Position numbers and translations under genes: made by a program
Notes under the pieces: generated by a model
Told to the model about the DNA's origin: nothing
The model's input: only the letters and a program-made list of their open reading frames with translations
The model's database searches: none
Part shown: one piece after another, positions 38,931 through 52,200 of the stretch
Layout of the letters: each line of letters begins with the position of its first letter
Position numbering within the stretch: position 1 is the first letter of the stretch
DNA from: Hymenolepis diminuta
Taxonomy: Eukaryota > Platyhelminthes > Cestoda > Cyclophyllidea > Hymenolepididae
Direction of reading: 5' to 3'
DNA length: 64,000 bases
Assembly (NCBI GenBank): GCA_900708905.1
Contig: CAADRB010000031.1
Span: 2,366,377-2,430,376, forward strand

Positions 38931-40270
38931 ATTGGTGTTGAAGATTGTTATTCAGGAAACGACTATGAATATTGACAGACTTGAACTTATCCTAAGGGAA
39001 GAAAAACAAGACCAGAATGAAATAATCCTGAAGAAACAGCAGAAACACTCTAAATCAGTGCTGAAAAAATAGCAAGAAAATCCTATGATACGGCTAGAAA
39101 TGTTTCCCAAAATAATGAATTTGAGAACTAAAAACTCGAATAGCTTCTCTCTAAACCACCTACGGAATCACTGATGCTACAAATTAGTGAATTTTACTGT
39201 GATCCAGAATAACATTTTTAACGGATTTGGAAAATGTGAGATTTTTCCAAATGATCTTACCGTTATCCCAAATGATAAAAAAATAAGACTGTTATTATAG
39301 AGGTTACGAGCCCATAAGCATGGAAGATTCATTTGTCCAAGAACGATTTCAGAACTAAAGTTCCATGAAATAGTCTTGATTCTCTTCGATTTGTTTGGTG
39401 GCAAGTCTTTCGCACCTCGAAGCGCTTCAAATGTCGTGCCGTCTCCAAAAAGTATGCTAAAGACTGGATGACCTATGTCCGTCGTACCAGTACTGTTTCG
39501 AACTTTCCGACTTTCCGCCATTTTAAAATATCATTTCAGATGTCTACTGAATTTTTAGTGGAACTGTCCCAGAATGTTTCCTCCCTGTAGAACTCTAACT
39601 AAATGCTACTCTGTTATGTTTTGCACTTAGCTCGATTTTGTCTAATTAAATTTCACAAATGCAATTTGTGTGAAAAACTTACATGAGGAAAAATGTGACG
39701 AACAAAGTTAAAATTCAGAAGGAAGGACGTCACCCAGAAGGTTATATCAACAATCAGCCTGGTAATAGAACAAATAGCTAGACTGAAGAAGCATATGAAA
39801 CAGAATGAAAATTGGTAGAGGAATTCCCAAGAGTGTTTTACAAAAACGAGCGGAAAGAAGAAGAAGGAGAAAAAGAAAGGGAAGAGATGTCCTGTAATGG
39901 TTACTGAATGAAAATCAAAATCAAAAGTGTATGATATCAAGAGGACAGGGAATGCTGATCTTCCTTCGAAATCAGTAGTGAAAGCAACGTCCTCTCCAGG
40001 CATACGAAGTGAAAGCAACGAGCCAAGAGAAGGGAAGGATCCTACGAATAGGAATTGGGGCAATGACAGAAAAGGTGAAAGTTGTTCTCGTGAACTTCTA
40101 ATCTATTAGTGGGAAGAAGTAGATCAAGGTCGCATCAATCACTAAATACGATCCTGAAAAAGAGCAAGTCGCCAAGAAGGAATACGGAATCAGCAGGACT
40201 TCATATGAACCTGGTAAAGTTTTACGAATAAGGCATGACTTAAAAGAGGGAGTTGGCAGGTTGAAAATAT
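38931..40270 (+). pseudogene. Possible decayed coding sequence with an Arg/Ser-rich segment
   Basis: The region is less AT-rich than its surroundings and shows protein-like stretches broken by stops and frame changes. Plus strand, about 38965-39070: an acidic/lysine-rich stretch (ILREEKQDQNEIILKKQQ). About 39842-39895: an arginine-rich stretch (QKRAERRRRRKRKGRD). About 40110-40210: GRSRSRSHQSLNTILKKSKS then PRRNTESAGLHMNLVK, resembling an RS domain of splicing factors. No frame is open across these blocks and no intron boundaries join them. On the minus strand, 39177-39521 is a 114-codon frame starting MAESRKVRNSTGT that I cannot identify. A retrocopy of an SR-type protein is one reading; chance composition is another. 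Confidence 0.3.
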
Positions 40271-42797
40271 AACTACGAAAAATTGCTTAATATTTTCCTT
40301 TGATGAATTTAATATTAATTTTTTGCCTGCTCCAACCATCCAACAACCGAACAGCCGTATGATTTAGTTCTGTATTTTGAATGCCTGAATCAGAACAGCT
40401 GGAGTTTGATTTTGAATAGTTGAAAGGTAAAATGCTTAAAGTTAGGATATCTCTATTCATCCGGGGAATGTTGCTGTTAACGTATAATCCGCATATGACG
40501 AATAACTGTTATGAATAAGTTACTAGAGTTCAGGATAGATGATTATTGGTCAGCACCTTTAGCGATTTTCAACATTGGGTACGGGGTTTCCGATAGATCA
40601 GTGTCCCTAGGATGAGCCTTTAGTTATATTGTGCCATTGGTTAGCTGCCTAGTTTAAGTCTTCTCGTATTGAAAATAATACCATTCTATTTTCATCAAAT
40701 AATGAGTCAGACTAAAGAAAACGACGGCAGTTTAACTCATAATTTCTAGCAAAAAATTTTTCCTATTACTAAAATTAAATGTTGCATTTGTTGCAAAACA
40801 AAATCTGCTTCATTCTGCTTTATTTTCACATAATTCAAATTCATAAAACTATATAAGAAAAGCAAAATTCTGCATATTATATCTGCTAAATTCATATTTT
40901 AGATAAAGACATGATCACATCGCGCTAAGATCCCTACGATTTTAATCGCTGATTAAAATGCTGACTTTATATAGTTTTATGCTGCCTAAATTCCAACACA
41001 TGGGCGATGACCTATTCATTAGATGGCTTTGAAGACTACATTTATTTAGACTTGAATTCAACATTTTTGAACTTGGTGATATCAATACGAGATTTTCATT
41101 CACAAAATCTTGCCATTTTTCACTTCTGGTATGTAAAATAAAAAAATATTAAGAATTGCGATTTGATCAAATTATATTTTGCAATAAAAATCGAAATTCG
41201 TGAGAATGTGACTGTAAGTTTCATATGGAAAGGCTACCTATTAAATAAAAAACCGGTTATATCCATATAGCTCGAATAATTAAAGAGTACTGGAGAAAAT
41301 TAAAGAAATAGATTGATGCACGAAGGTAAATATGATGAGTGTTTACTTAATGAGTGGTTGTGTAAACGGTTGTATATATTCTTTTAAATTGTAAATGTAA
41401 TTTTGCTAAAACAGCTTACACAAATATGGCCGTGCAAAAAAATTTGCTGTACCTTGCCTAGAGATTTCGAGACAGATTTCAGATTTGTTAACCCTCACTA
41501 TTACTGTTAAATCATATTCTTTTCGGTCTCCATTTAAAAGGAGGGAAAATGAAAATACCTTGACATTAGCCACGGTCAAATGGCAACATTATGCTGAGGT
41601 TCTCAAATTAAATTGCAATGGTTGTATGTCTGTTCGCTAAATGCGTATAAAGAAAAATAAAGTTGACGGAGATCAGTATCATGAAAATGGATTCCTCAAG
41701 TTATTCTAAAATGAATATACAGTAGAGGCTTAATATGAAGTGATACTGATATAAAAGGAAATGGAATTTAATTAAATACGCGCCATCGAATCCAAGAATT
41801 TTAGAAAAAGCTCTTTGAATCTTGGAAAATGAGTACCAAATAAACATGGTAACATTGTCTTATCTTCCAACTATGAATTTTCATTATTCATCAGGTTCTT
41901 ATAGATTTCATAATTTCATATATAATTGCCATTAAATAAAATATTAAAATTAGTTTGCTAACCAAACATTATGTAGTACTGTAATATGCGAAATATGTTC
42001 TAGAATAATAAAAAGAAAAGTATGCGATTTATATTTTTTAAAGAATCCTAATCAGTATCCTAACAAATTTCAAATAGACAAATATGAGTGGATTTCAGTC
42101 AGTCAATGCAACAAAGAATCTTTCAAATATTGACTTGTTGAGTGAAGAAAAATAGAATTAGGGTTTTAAGTGAAGAAACTAAAGTTGTTTCACGTTTGTG
42201 GAACCACGTTTTTTCTGAACTGGCGGTGGGTTTTCCATGACTCGTTACTAGAAGCCTCCAAGTACGGGATGGTAAGGCTCCTTTCTATCTGATTCCCGGG
42301 AGAGTTTAATATACGAACAGATCACCACAAAATTAATTCCAATGGAAACAGTAGTGTTTGCATATCATTATTAGTTAACTTTAAATAAAGTGTTCATGTT
42401 TAATATTGAACCGAATGTAAAATCTATTTTAAAGCAAGATCATTAAAATAGATTATAACGATAGAAGTATATCACTTTAGAAAATATTCTAAAATAAGAA
42501 GAAAATTGATTTGAATTAAGGGAAGACTGGTCGATAGCATAGCCTAAAGACATTTCCTAGATATTTGGTCATTTTGGCGTTCAGTTTCTGAATCAGGTTA
42601 TAATTTATATTTTGCACTTTAAACGTTAAAATTTTATATTATATAACTTATGAATACAAAGTAAACTAGATGTAAGGAAATAAAGATTTGAATAAATAAC
42701 AACACTTATTCAAGTGCTTTTTAAACGTACAGGTAAGCTATAACCTTGAACGGGTAACTTAGAGCGTCATTTCAGTTCTGATTTTACGTTTGCTAAG
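40271..42797. other. Intergenic, upstream of the plus-strand BAR gene
   Basis: AT-rich DNA without open frames of note. The bases just before the start at 42798 include CATTTCAG (42764-42771), a possible splice or trans-splice acceptor about 26 nt before the ATG. No TATA box is convincing. Confidence 0.4.
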
Positions 42798-43941
42798 ATG
42801 GCTGCACCTGATTCGGAATTACTAGCTGAGTTTGAAAAAGCCAAAAAATTACATACGACCTGCGAGTCGCTTAGGTTAGCATTGAGTCCTATGGTAAAAT
42901 CTGGACACGGTAATTTTAATTTGCTTATCTTCTATATAATTGCTTGCTAATTAACATTTTAATTTTTTATGATTTAATGAACTTGTAAATTTTCCCTGTA
43001 ATTATTTTTTTACTTATTTCGTTACAGATGCCAAGGAAATTTTCAATAAATTTGGCTGTAAAAAATCATCCATTGTAAGTACGTCGCGGTATGCTGTATT
43101 AGGAACTGTGATGGCAACATGCAACAAAGACTGTGGTTGCAGTGAATTAAGTAATATTATGCTTTTAAATAAATTTTGATTTGTTTCGATAGACGATTTA
43201 TTTAGAAATATCGGAGAATTTGAAATAATTGCTGGTAAAGAGGAAGATGTCTTTATCGGAAAAATTAAGTCAGGCCTACTTCAAACGTGCAATACGTTTT
43301 TGGATGTTACCTTCCCCTCGCTCAATGTAATTTTTATATAACCTTCTACTTTTGTTCAATCGTTTTATTACGCTTATTGATTAGTTTAATTTATAGAAGG
43401 AAATGAAAATTCTTAATGACCTCACTTCTTCCATGGAATCTTGTCAAAAGAAGTATACCAAAGAGAAGAATTGTGACAAACAAGCTAAGGTAAAGCATTT
43501 ATTCGGACTTTAGTTATCAAGGGAATCTAATTATTATTAGTATGTAAAATTCGAAATCTCTTACTATAGCTTGAAGTCGAAATGAAGTCGGCGGAAGTTA
43601 AATGTGCGAAACAGAGAAGTGGTACTGTCACTTTGTTGAAGCAGGCTAATACTGTGGAGGTAAATATATTTTTACATATTCATGAATTTTATCAAATTAA
43701 ATTTTGAAATTCGATATTTTCTTAGTACTGAGATTTTACTAACATTTTCCCCGATGCCCACTAATTTCAATTTCAATAATATCAATCAAAACTCTCAAGA
43801 TCCTTGTTAAAATTCTCTTTTCAGAAATCAATTAAAGAGGATCTTGTGAGCTTGTTAACAGCACAAATTAATTACTATCAACTCTGTCTGCAGAATGCGA
43901 CTCAAACCCTATCGGGACTCAAAAAAGCAGGCAATAAGTGA
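42798..43941 (+). CDS. Small BAR-domain protein (198 aa, six exons)
   Basis: Exons 42798-42909, 43028-43078, 43193-43326, 43397-43489, 43570-43659 and 43825-43941 join in frame at GT-AG junctions. For exon 2 the donor GTACGT (43079) is the one that keeps phase; the earlier GTAAGT would break it. The product starts MAAPDSELLAEFEKAKK and is almost wholly alpha-helical and lysine/glutamate-rich. Residues about 56-198 have the three-helix pattern of a BAR domain. The last helix, LLTAQINYYQLCLQNATQTL, resembles the final BAR helix of endophilins (QAQLEYHKQA-type). There is no SH3 domain, signal peptide or membrane segment. Exons 3 and 5 are 134 and 90 nt, the same as exons 4 and 6 of the minus-strand BAR gene at 49293-52509, with matching phases, so the two are probably paralogs. 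Expected role: membrane curvature or remodelling in the cytoplasm. Gene model confidence is high; family assignment is moderate. Confidence 0.82.
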
Positions 43942-46900
43942 ATAAGCTTTCAAATCCAATGAAGTACATTTTGGGAGTTAATCTCAAATCTCAACGGAAT
44001 ATTATCTATTAATTGTTAATTTTTAAGAAATCTTTTTAAATCCAATAGACTTCTACACAAATTAGCTTATTTTGTTAAGTGACCGAATTTTTCGTCATTC
44101 CAAAACAAACGTTGGAATATGTTAAAAAGAGATAGCTATTGCTAGTTAGAGTTAGCCACAAAGGGCCAAATTCTCTTACTTATTTTTAGGCCTTATTATT
44201 AAAATACGTTATCAAGTGTTTATAGGTTTTGCTAAAAAGGAAACAGAATACTTAAGTAAAATACGTGCTTCATTTGCTTCATAATTTATTTGATTGATGG
44301 ATTGGGCTTTTCATTTAAAATTTACTATAAATTGATGTATAATTAAAGGTTGAATATATTAAATTCGGAGTTTTAATGGGGATTCGATGATTATGCGGCC
44401 AAATCATCAAACTACTGCGATAAGAACTTTTTAGTCAACTTTGTATCCTATATTTTTCTCCAGAATCTGAACTCTCAAATATATCTTTCTCTTGAATTTT
44501 CCCTCTATAACAATATATTGATCAAAAATGGTGTACTAATTTTAGAGTAGAACGGCGGTTATTCTTCACTTTCTTTCTTTGTCAGAAGGATCGAAATAAA
44601 TATTCCAATTCAAGTAGAACTTCTAAATACCGGATGTTTTACTGGAATAGACATTTTTGTTTCCCTTAATACTTTAGGTGAAAAACTTAATTGAGTTTTA
44701 CATTTGGGTATTCGAGAATATCATTCTTGGATACTGAATTGATGATCATGTAAATAAAATAGCTATGAAAAATTGTTAATGTGAATCGATCTTGCATTTG
44801 AATATGAAGCAGCATTTTACGCATCATCTTTCGCAACACATATGTTCAAGTGATTAAAACATTACTTTTAAGAGTCTTTGCACTTCTACAGATTTCAAAG
44901 GAAGTTATGTAAATTTCCTCAGAAAATATTTCAATACTATAAAATGGCGACCACCATTGTCGTGTAATTTATACGAGACGAATAATCTTATTAAAATGAT
45001 CACTTAAAATGTTGATTTTTCCAATAAATTTCACTTTTTAAATTGTATACAAGTGACGTAGAGTTTTGACAAAAAAGTGTGCACTTTTTAACATTTTATG
45101 CTCAAGAGCTAATGTTGCAAACATAATTGAGTAATTACTAATTTTTAATCTAGCTTCATTCTTTTTAAAATTATAAATATATGTTCCATTCGAAGCATTT
45201 GAATCTCTTTCAATAGGATACTGGCAGTTGTTAACTGCGGTACTTTAATATTAACACATATTTCGTGTTTTCTTTCATTTTCAAAACTATCTTTGAGGAT
45301 GCTAATGAATTCATTCGGATGCAGGGTAGCTAGCAGACTGAATTAAATGACAACACTTATTTATTTGTCACTGCCTATCGCTCATCGTTAAAATCGGTGC
45401 ATTTCCCTAGCGTATGGCTAATGGTTGCGTAAACCTCTTTAATCAGTTGTCGATGTGTTTGCCAGAGCAAATTTAACTACATTTTCAAACCTGTAGAAAC
45501 ACCATTAAATTTCATTTAGTTTTGATTGAAATTTCTTTTTATATTTGTTTTTAATTACCAGTTGATGAAAATTTGTAATCTCCTTTTTCTTCAAGTCTTT
45601 TATAGCATATGTTATAACTCTCGTAAATAATTGCTCTTGGTAGTTAAGAAAGACAATATTTGGGGCTTTTTGTGTGAAACTTTTTTTAATTTTCCATTGC
45701 CTGACTCATGAAGGAAACAGAATAAAGGTAAAAAGCTTGGAATGGTAAATGTGGTCTCTAGAGTCGATTGACTTTCATAAAAGGTGAAGATGTTATGATT
45801 TTTTAGTAAATTGGAAATTAAAAGTACCTTTCATAATTTCCTTTGATTTTAGTGCACTTAGAAGATATTTAACTTGTGGTTATTTAGATCGACTTCGTTT
45901 CATTCATAAGGTAAGGTAAATAATTTATTACCGCAAGAAAGCATCCATAGGAGGTAGAGGGTTTGAGTAGAAGTCAATTCAAGGAATCTATATTTTTTCT
46001 TCCATGTTTTATATATTCGAATTTGCCCCAGAGGTAAATTAATGTTTACAATGTTTAAGATTTACTGACCAATTAATTAAAATAAAAATTTTTTTATTTT
46101 AAATATTGTATATGACAATACTAAATATTTTCCCTATCTTATTTTAATATTAATTAATAAGTTTATTTATGTATCAAAGTGACAAACTTCAGATCTAGCA
46201 AATCTCACATTTTTTATTATACTGAAATTCCATTTGAAGTATTAAATTTGCGGCAAATATTGATCAGTCATTATTTATTTAATATAATTTAAGTTTCATT
46301 AAAAATGCAAAATATTATTGATTATTTTTTATAACTGTTAACTACAAGAAGCATCAGAATGGATATTTCTGACTCAATTTGATTCAGAGCAATAATATAA
46401 TAAATTTTATCAGAGGGATTTTTGATAATGCTCTTTATAATTAACAAAGATTGATCATCAGACTCTTTCTAAGCTGGTGCACAGTCAGAAAACTATCTCC
46501 CTTGTTTAAATATATCAACAAATTGTTGCTATTCATTCGCTTACGATATTTACTAACAGAAATAATTAATGAGTACCTATTTAGCAACTTATGGTTAGTT
46601 TATTCTCCATGATATAGTGAGTGAATACTATCTGTTGATCAAAATATGGGCTGTGCAGGGGTTTCAAGTACATGATTATCTTAAGTTACCACAAGAAGTT
46701 CGAATTACTCATGCGAACTGTAAATGCATATTTCTAATTGGATTTTCATTTCCTTCAAAACATTACATGTGACAAAAAGCGAAAAAACCTTGCCAGAGTA
46801 CAATATATTTTCATGAATTTTTTAATCATTTTTCTTAAATTTCTTAATCCATATAGGATTATTTTGTTATCCCCATCACTTCACACTCGCTAATCCAATC

Positions 46901-49292
46901 TAAACTTGTCTTCAGCATCTATAAATGCCATGGATGATTAAATTTGGTCAACAAGGGGTTGTAAGATCCGAGTTTCTCCTATGAGTTGCTCCAGGACTAC
47001 GTTCCCTCTACTGAAGCTAAAAATAGGACTAGGTCTCAGAGTGTACCTCTAAACACGGGATGAGCAATTCCATAAATCGTCTCTAATTCGCCTATCGTTC
47101 TATTCAGTATGTGGGTGCATGCATACACTGAAAGCCTGACAGTTATTCTGAAAAACATTGCAATCAGTCCTGACGCTGAATTAATCTTCAAACTTTAATT
47201 ATAGGGAAAGTGCTCTTATTCCCGTAAGTGGGCTTTGATAAGTTAATAAAAGGCAACTGCGTGACAGCGCAATTATCAATCTCTCTCCTTCTTGGTCTGA
47301 GTAATTGCTATATATAAGAGAATTATACTTCCCCAAAATAAATCTTCTCTGTAATATTCTTTATTTTCCAACTTCCAAGTCCTGCTTCTTTTAATTCCCT
47401 TTTATTTGAACGAATTTATATATATTATGGTTGCAAAATATAAATTGATCTATCTATACGAAAACCTGCATCTTATTTTGATATGGTGGTTTGGGTCGTT
47501 AGTGTTGTGGTGTTATCGGGCTGTACCTGTAACAAGTGCAATTTCTTAGGGAATCTAAGAGTCGGTTACGGTATCCAATAGAAAAGAGCAAATCATGAAA
47601 GTAAATGCTGCTTAGAAGAGCATACAAATAAAAAATATTTTATTCATGGAACTTAACACTTTCAATTATTGATAAGCATGGATTTCATTTAGCTTTCATT
47701 GGTTAGTCAAGGTTCAATAGAAGCATAATATATTTCTCAAATTACTATTAACTGCTTAATTCTTAATGCTTTTCATGCCTCACGATTTGTTCTGCTTTTA
47801 ATTAATAAACTCCACATAACTACTGAAGCACGAAATTGGAATTATTAAATATGTTTTATAATTTTTTTCTAAAGTGGTTGGAACAATCAAACGCCAAAAA
47901 GCGATTAAAATTTTATACTTGAACTCGATGTAAATGACTCACTTTAATGGACACACGTTTTGAATTATTTTCCTCTCCCCAGATCATTTGTTTATTCTCT
48001 CTCTCTTGTTGTTCCCAACTTCACTTAAACTGTTTGATGCATTCAATGGGAGATTAAGGCCACATTTCTTATACATAATGCTTTAATGACTCAAGTATTT
48101 AATACCTGCTCAATTTCCCTATAATGAATGCAAAATTCAGATTAATCAAGTCAAAATTGTTGTTAGAAATTGACAGTAGTGAGTAAGACTTTTAAACACT
48201 CTGAATAGAATAGTTAGTTTCTCCGGGCAGAAAATGGTTTTCAAATTAGAAAGTCAGGAGTTGGGGGTAAACCAAATTATACTGCGCAACGTCAATTAAA
48301 GTCGGAATAGGTAAAGTGTAAGAGCAGGAGCACACTAACAAAGACAGGGCAAAGGAAAGATTCTCGGATGTAATGTGAATCAAACGGACCTAAGACGTAT
48401 TGTTTGAAGAAAGAGATAAGCAATTTTTTTCTTTTAATAATCTTTTTCATTATATAATAAATTTGTAGTTTGTCCCGGAAAAGAATGTAAGTCCTTCTTG
48501 GTGTGTGGTATCTAACATTCACATTTCGGTCAGATAACTCTTATGCACTGTGAACTTCTCATTTAATTTGTTCTTATTATTTCGGTAATATATCGAATCA
48601 ATACTACGAATTACCAGTGTAAAATTAAGTCACAGCAAGTTTGATGGAATACTGGGTCATGCTATTTTCATTTAAAAGACTAGTGGTTATTGAAAGCATG
48701 TGAGTTCTAATCTATTCACACAAGGAATTGGTGGGTAGTAAATTACAATGGAAAAGATATGAACAAAAATAATTGAAGGAAACCAATTCAGCATAAATAT
48801 TCAATTCTTCCCTGAATAAACAAGGAACTTTGTTGATTAACTGAATAGGTGAGTACAAAGCCAAGTACCATAAAATTATTTGCAGAATGCGATTAGAGTA
48901 ATTTGATTATCTTGAAAACTATTAATGACAAATAAGTTCGTTCACTTCCTGTAGAATTTCTTTTAAATGTTTTGCTTAATCATTCGAAAGAGAAGCTACA
49001 TCACTTTACTATAGCCCCAGTTGTTAAAATTTTAATAATAATTTACAATTGCTTATTATATATTATTGTACCCAGTGATGTGGATAACCATGATCAGTAG
49101 AAGGGATGGTGGAATGCAAATTCTCGAGATACCTTCTTTGTGCCCACAGACTTCCCATGAAGGACTTGGGAAATTTTTATTTAAAATTTCAGAACAAAAT
49201 AATATTTTGAAGAAATGCGTTTAATAAAATTCGGCTTAGAGGCAGAAATAAAAATAAGAATGAAAAGAAGTCCAGTGCATCTCTCGAATGAA
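43942..49292. other. Intergenic spacer between two convergent BAR genes
   Basis: About 5.3 kb of AT-rich DNA with no open frame above 80 codons. A fragment of the SINE body lies at 49075-49150. Both neighbouring genes end toward it. No clear AATAAA signal is obvious close to either stop codon. Confidence 0.5.
49075..49150 (+). repeat. Fragment of the SINE body
   Basis: CCAGTGATGTGGATAACCAT and AGAAGGGATGGTGGAATGCA followed by AATTCTCGAGA match the body segment of the 14091-14290 copy (CCGGTGATGTGG, GGTGGATGGCGAATTTCTCA). The fragment at 60675-60760 matches it too. The tRNA-like head is missing. Confidence 0.5.
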
Positions 49293-52200
49293 CTAGCTCA
49301 CAAATTCTTCTTGACTAACATCGGCAGTCAATCTCTGTACGATTTCCATGCAGCGTTCGTAGTGCCGTTCTTGAGCCTTGGCCATTTCCGAAAGACCGTT
49401 TGCTAATTTACCCTGAAGTAGTAATAAGTCTTTGGAAGTTGATACTCTTAATATTTTACTTCATTATTATTTGAATTCGAATTAAGAATTTCCGATAAAT
49501 TTACTCGTTAAATTATTCTCTTGACTGACAGACTTGTCACTATGAAAGCCCATATCGGAGTGGTAAATGGGGACAAATACAACGTATTTTAATTAGCATC
49601 TTAACTAGACTATATATATCTATATATATTTTCGTCCCAGATCAGCATTAACCCATTACTTAGCAGATTAGTATATTGTAAGTGTTTTTAAAAATAATCT
49701 TACCCGAGTCACCTCACAATGTTTGAGAAGCACTTGAGTTACATAAATCTGCTGTTCAAATGCCACTTTCGCTTCGGCTACTTTCAATGCATCCTTCAAT
49801 GAAGAGAAGATAAATCCATTAATATAATGCGATTTTTTCTGAATTTATTTTAACCGATTCAATTCAATTCGCATGTGATAAATAAAACTAAGAAAGATGT
49901 TATCTAGTAATACAGCTTCATTGAAAATAACAGATATTAAATTTATACAAAAATATTAAAAATTATTTGGTTACACCTATGTCAAACTTTATCTTTCACA
50001 TGATCAGTTTATTTTTTAAAAAGATGAACCTATTACTTGAGGATTGATGAACGTAAAATTGAACCAAGGGTGTTATAAATTATGGAAAATGAAATCCTCG
50101 TTGAGTAAAATATTGCCGTTTTAATACAATATTTAATTATTTTTAAATTTACCCATCCGCTGCTTCTATTAGAATATCTTACATATGGGCAGCAATTGTA
50201 TTCATTCTCTCTCTGTCATATAAAAAAGGCACTTTATTGGGCACCTCCGTATCGATTTCTTTGGATTTTCGCCAATTTATTCTTTTCCAAGAAGTTTGGG
50301 GTTGTAATTAAGAATTCAGATCCAGTACTATAATATATCACAAATAATTTGTTGTGTTTCCTTACTTGATGTTATATCAATTACTGCTATTATCAATAAA
50401 AAAAGGTACATTGAAAAAAAATCACATCAAGTATGACATTTTCAGAAAATCTTCATTTGTTCCAAATTCAAAAAATGAATGTAGTAAACGCACCTGGAAA
50501 GGGATGTCAGCCCTTCTGCTGTGAGTAAAACTGAGATAAGAAGTCGAAAGGTATCACCCCACTCTTCTTCCACCAAAAAAACTTCCAAATGAATTAATAC
50601 AATTCTTTTATTTCTATTAAACTCTTTTAAATACTTTTGTATGAGTTTGGATCTTAGAGATGTAAGGCCTTGCATTAAAACTGGCGTATAATCAACTTGA
50701 ATGGGTCGCTTAGTCATCCGAATTATATAAAAGGTGAGTCCCTTTGGAAACAACGCAAAATACTTATATATTGATATTTTCCTTAAACTAAAGATGATGT
50801 CAATATATTCAATGAAGATAAGCAGCAGGATTCAGAATATGATTTTCTCGACAGGTAAGCAGTAGGTCGAATTCAATTTTCTGAAGCTTAAAAAATTTAC
50901 CTTATTCCGCTTATCATTACTCGCCCAGTCATAGTCAAGGCGCAATAGATCGAGCTTTTGACGTTCCTTCTAAAAAGGTGTAATCATATTAAACTAGTAA
51001 TTACAATTCGTTAGATTATTTAATAATGACTAGTGAAAATTGTCGGTATAAATAATTGTAGTTTGATTAACAGAACAAGTGAAAGTTATACAGTGAAAAA
51101 TTTATTATTATTTATTAAATTTTCATAAAATCGCATTTACATTTAGACACATGACTGTTAAAACAAAGTAACATTCATTAGAAATATTCTCCTCATTTTG
51201 TAGCATAAATTTAAAATAAATTTATAAATAAGCAATAGGGTACGGGACTATGACGTGAAATTTATTTATTCTCTATTTTCTTCAAATTTGAAATAACAAA
51301 GAACTTGAACTCAGGCTTTCAAGTGGTTCGAACTTTTGTGGGAATAAAGCCAATTGAATTTGCAAAGCACTCCAAGAAAATGTTATTAATGTTTGACTTG
51401 CATAGACGGGATGTATTATGGCGATGGTCCTATGAGAAACCCGCTTTATATCGCCCCTCTTGATGACAAGGCTCAAACAGTGCAGTTGGGCATCCACATC
51501 GCTGGATGTGTGCCGATGAATATTGATCCCGTGACCTCTGATTTTTCAGACTTACATGTAGATTACTGCGCCGTCGATGCACTCCTTATAACTCTCTCTT
51601 TCTCTCTCTCTGAGTTTGTACTAATGGGCATCGATGCCAAGAACTCTGACTTGGCAGACTTGCACGTTAATTTCTGTGCATCGACATACCCTCTAGAGCT
51701 TTCTCTCTTTCTTCTAGTGCTTATTTTTATATTCATTTTGGTATGCTCAAACCTAGAATATCATTCGTCTTTCGCATATCTGTAATATTTTCAACATTTT
51801 AATCTTTTCATTATTGAACGCTATATAAGTTACAATTAAATGAGAATATTGAAAATATAATAAAAAAGTGAGGTAAAATAATATTACACTTGCCTCTAAA
51901 TCTGGCCAGTATTTTGTTAAGAAATCATTGATTATTGAAAGTAATCCACCTTTAATTTCACTTCTCATTTCCTGGTCTGATCTCCCCAAATCTAGTAATG
52001 CGGGTGCAAATTCTGCAAGTGTTACCGCTAAAGCATAAATCCGATCTCCATTAAAGTAATTAAAATAAGCACTTAAATCATTTCAGTAGAAATAACCTAC
52101 AAAAATCAGTTCCTGGCATTTCTACGGCACATTCGTTGATTATATGGGCTAATTTCTCCGACGGGGGTTGATCCCCCGGCACATTAAGATTTAATTCAGA

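Noticed and set aside
39177..39521. 114-codon minus-strand frame starting MAESRKVRNS as a gene
   Set aside because: No recognisable domain and it lies in a stretch with broken frames on the other strand. It is kept only as part of the possible pseudogene island.
43075..43080. GTAAGT at 43075 as the donor of exon 2 in the plus-strand BAR gene
   Set aside because: It leaves phase 0, which runs exon 3 into a stop. The donor GTACGT four bases later restores the frame and a phase shared with the paralog.
51393..51785. 130-codon plus-strand open frame
   Set aside because: It is made of two SINE copies and a CT microsatellite, inside an intron of the BAR gene.
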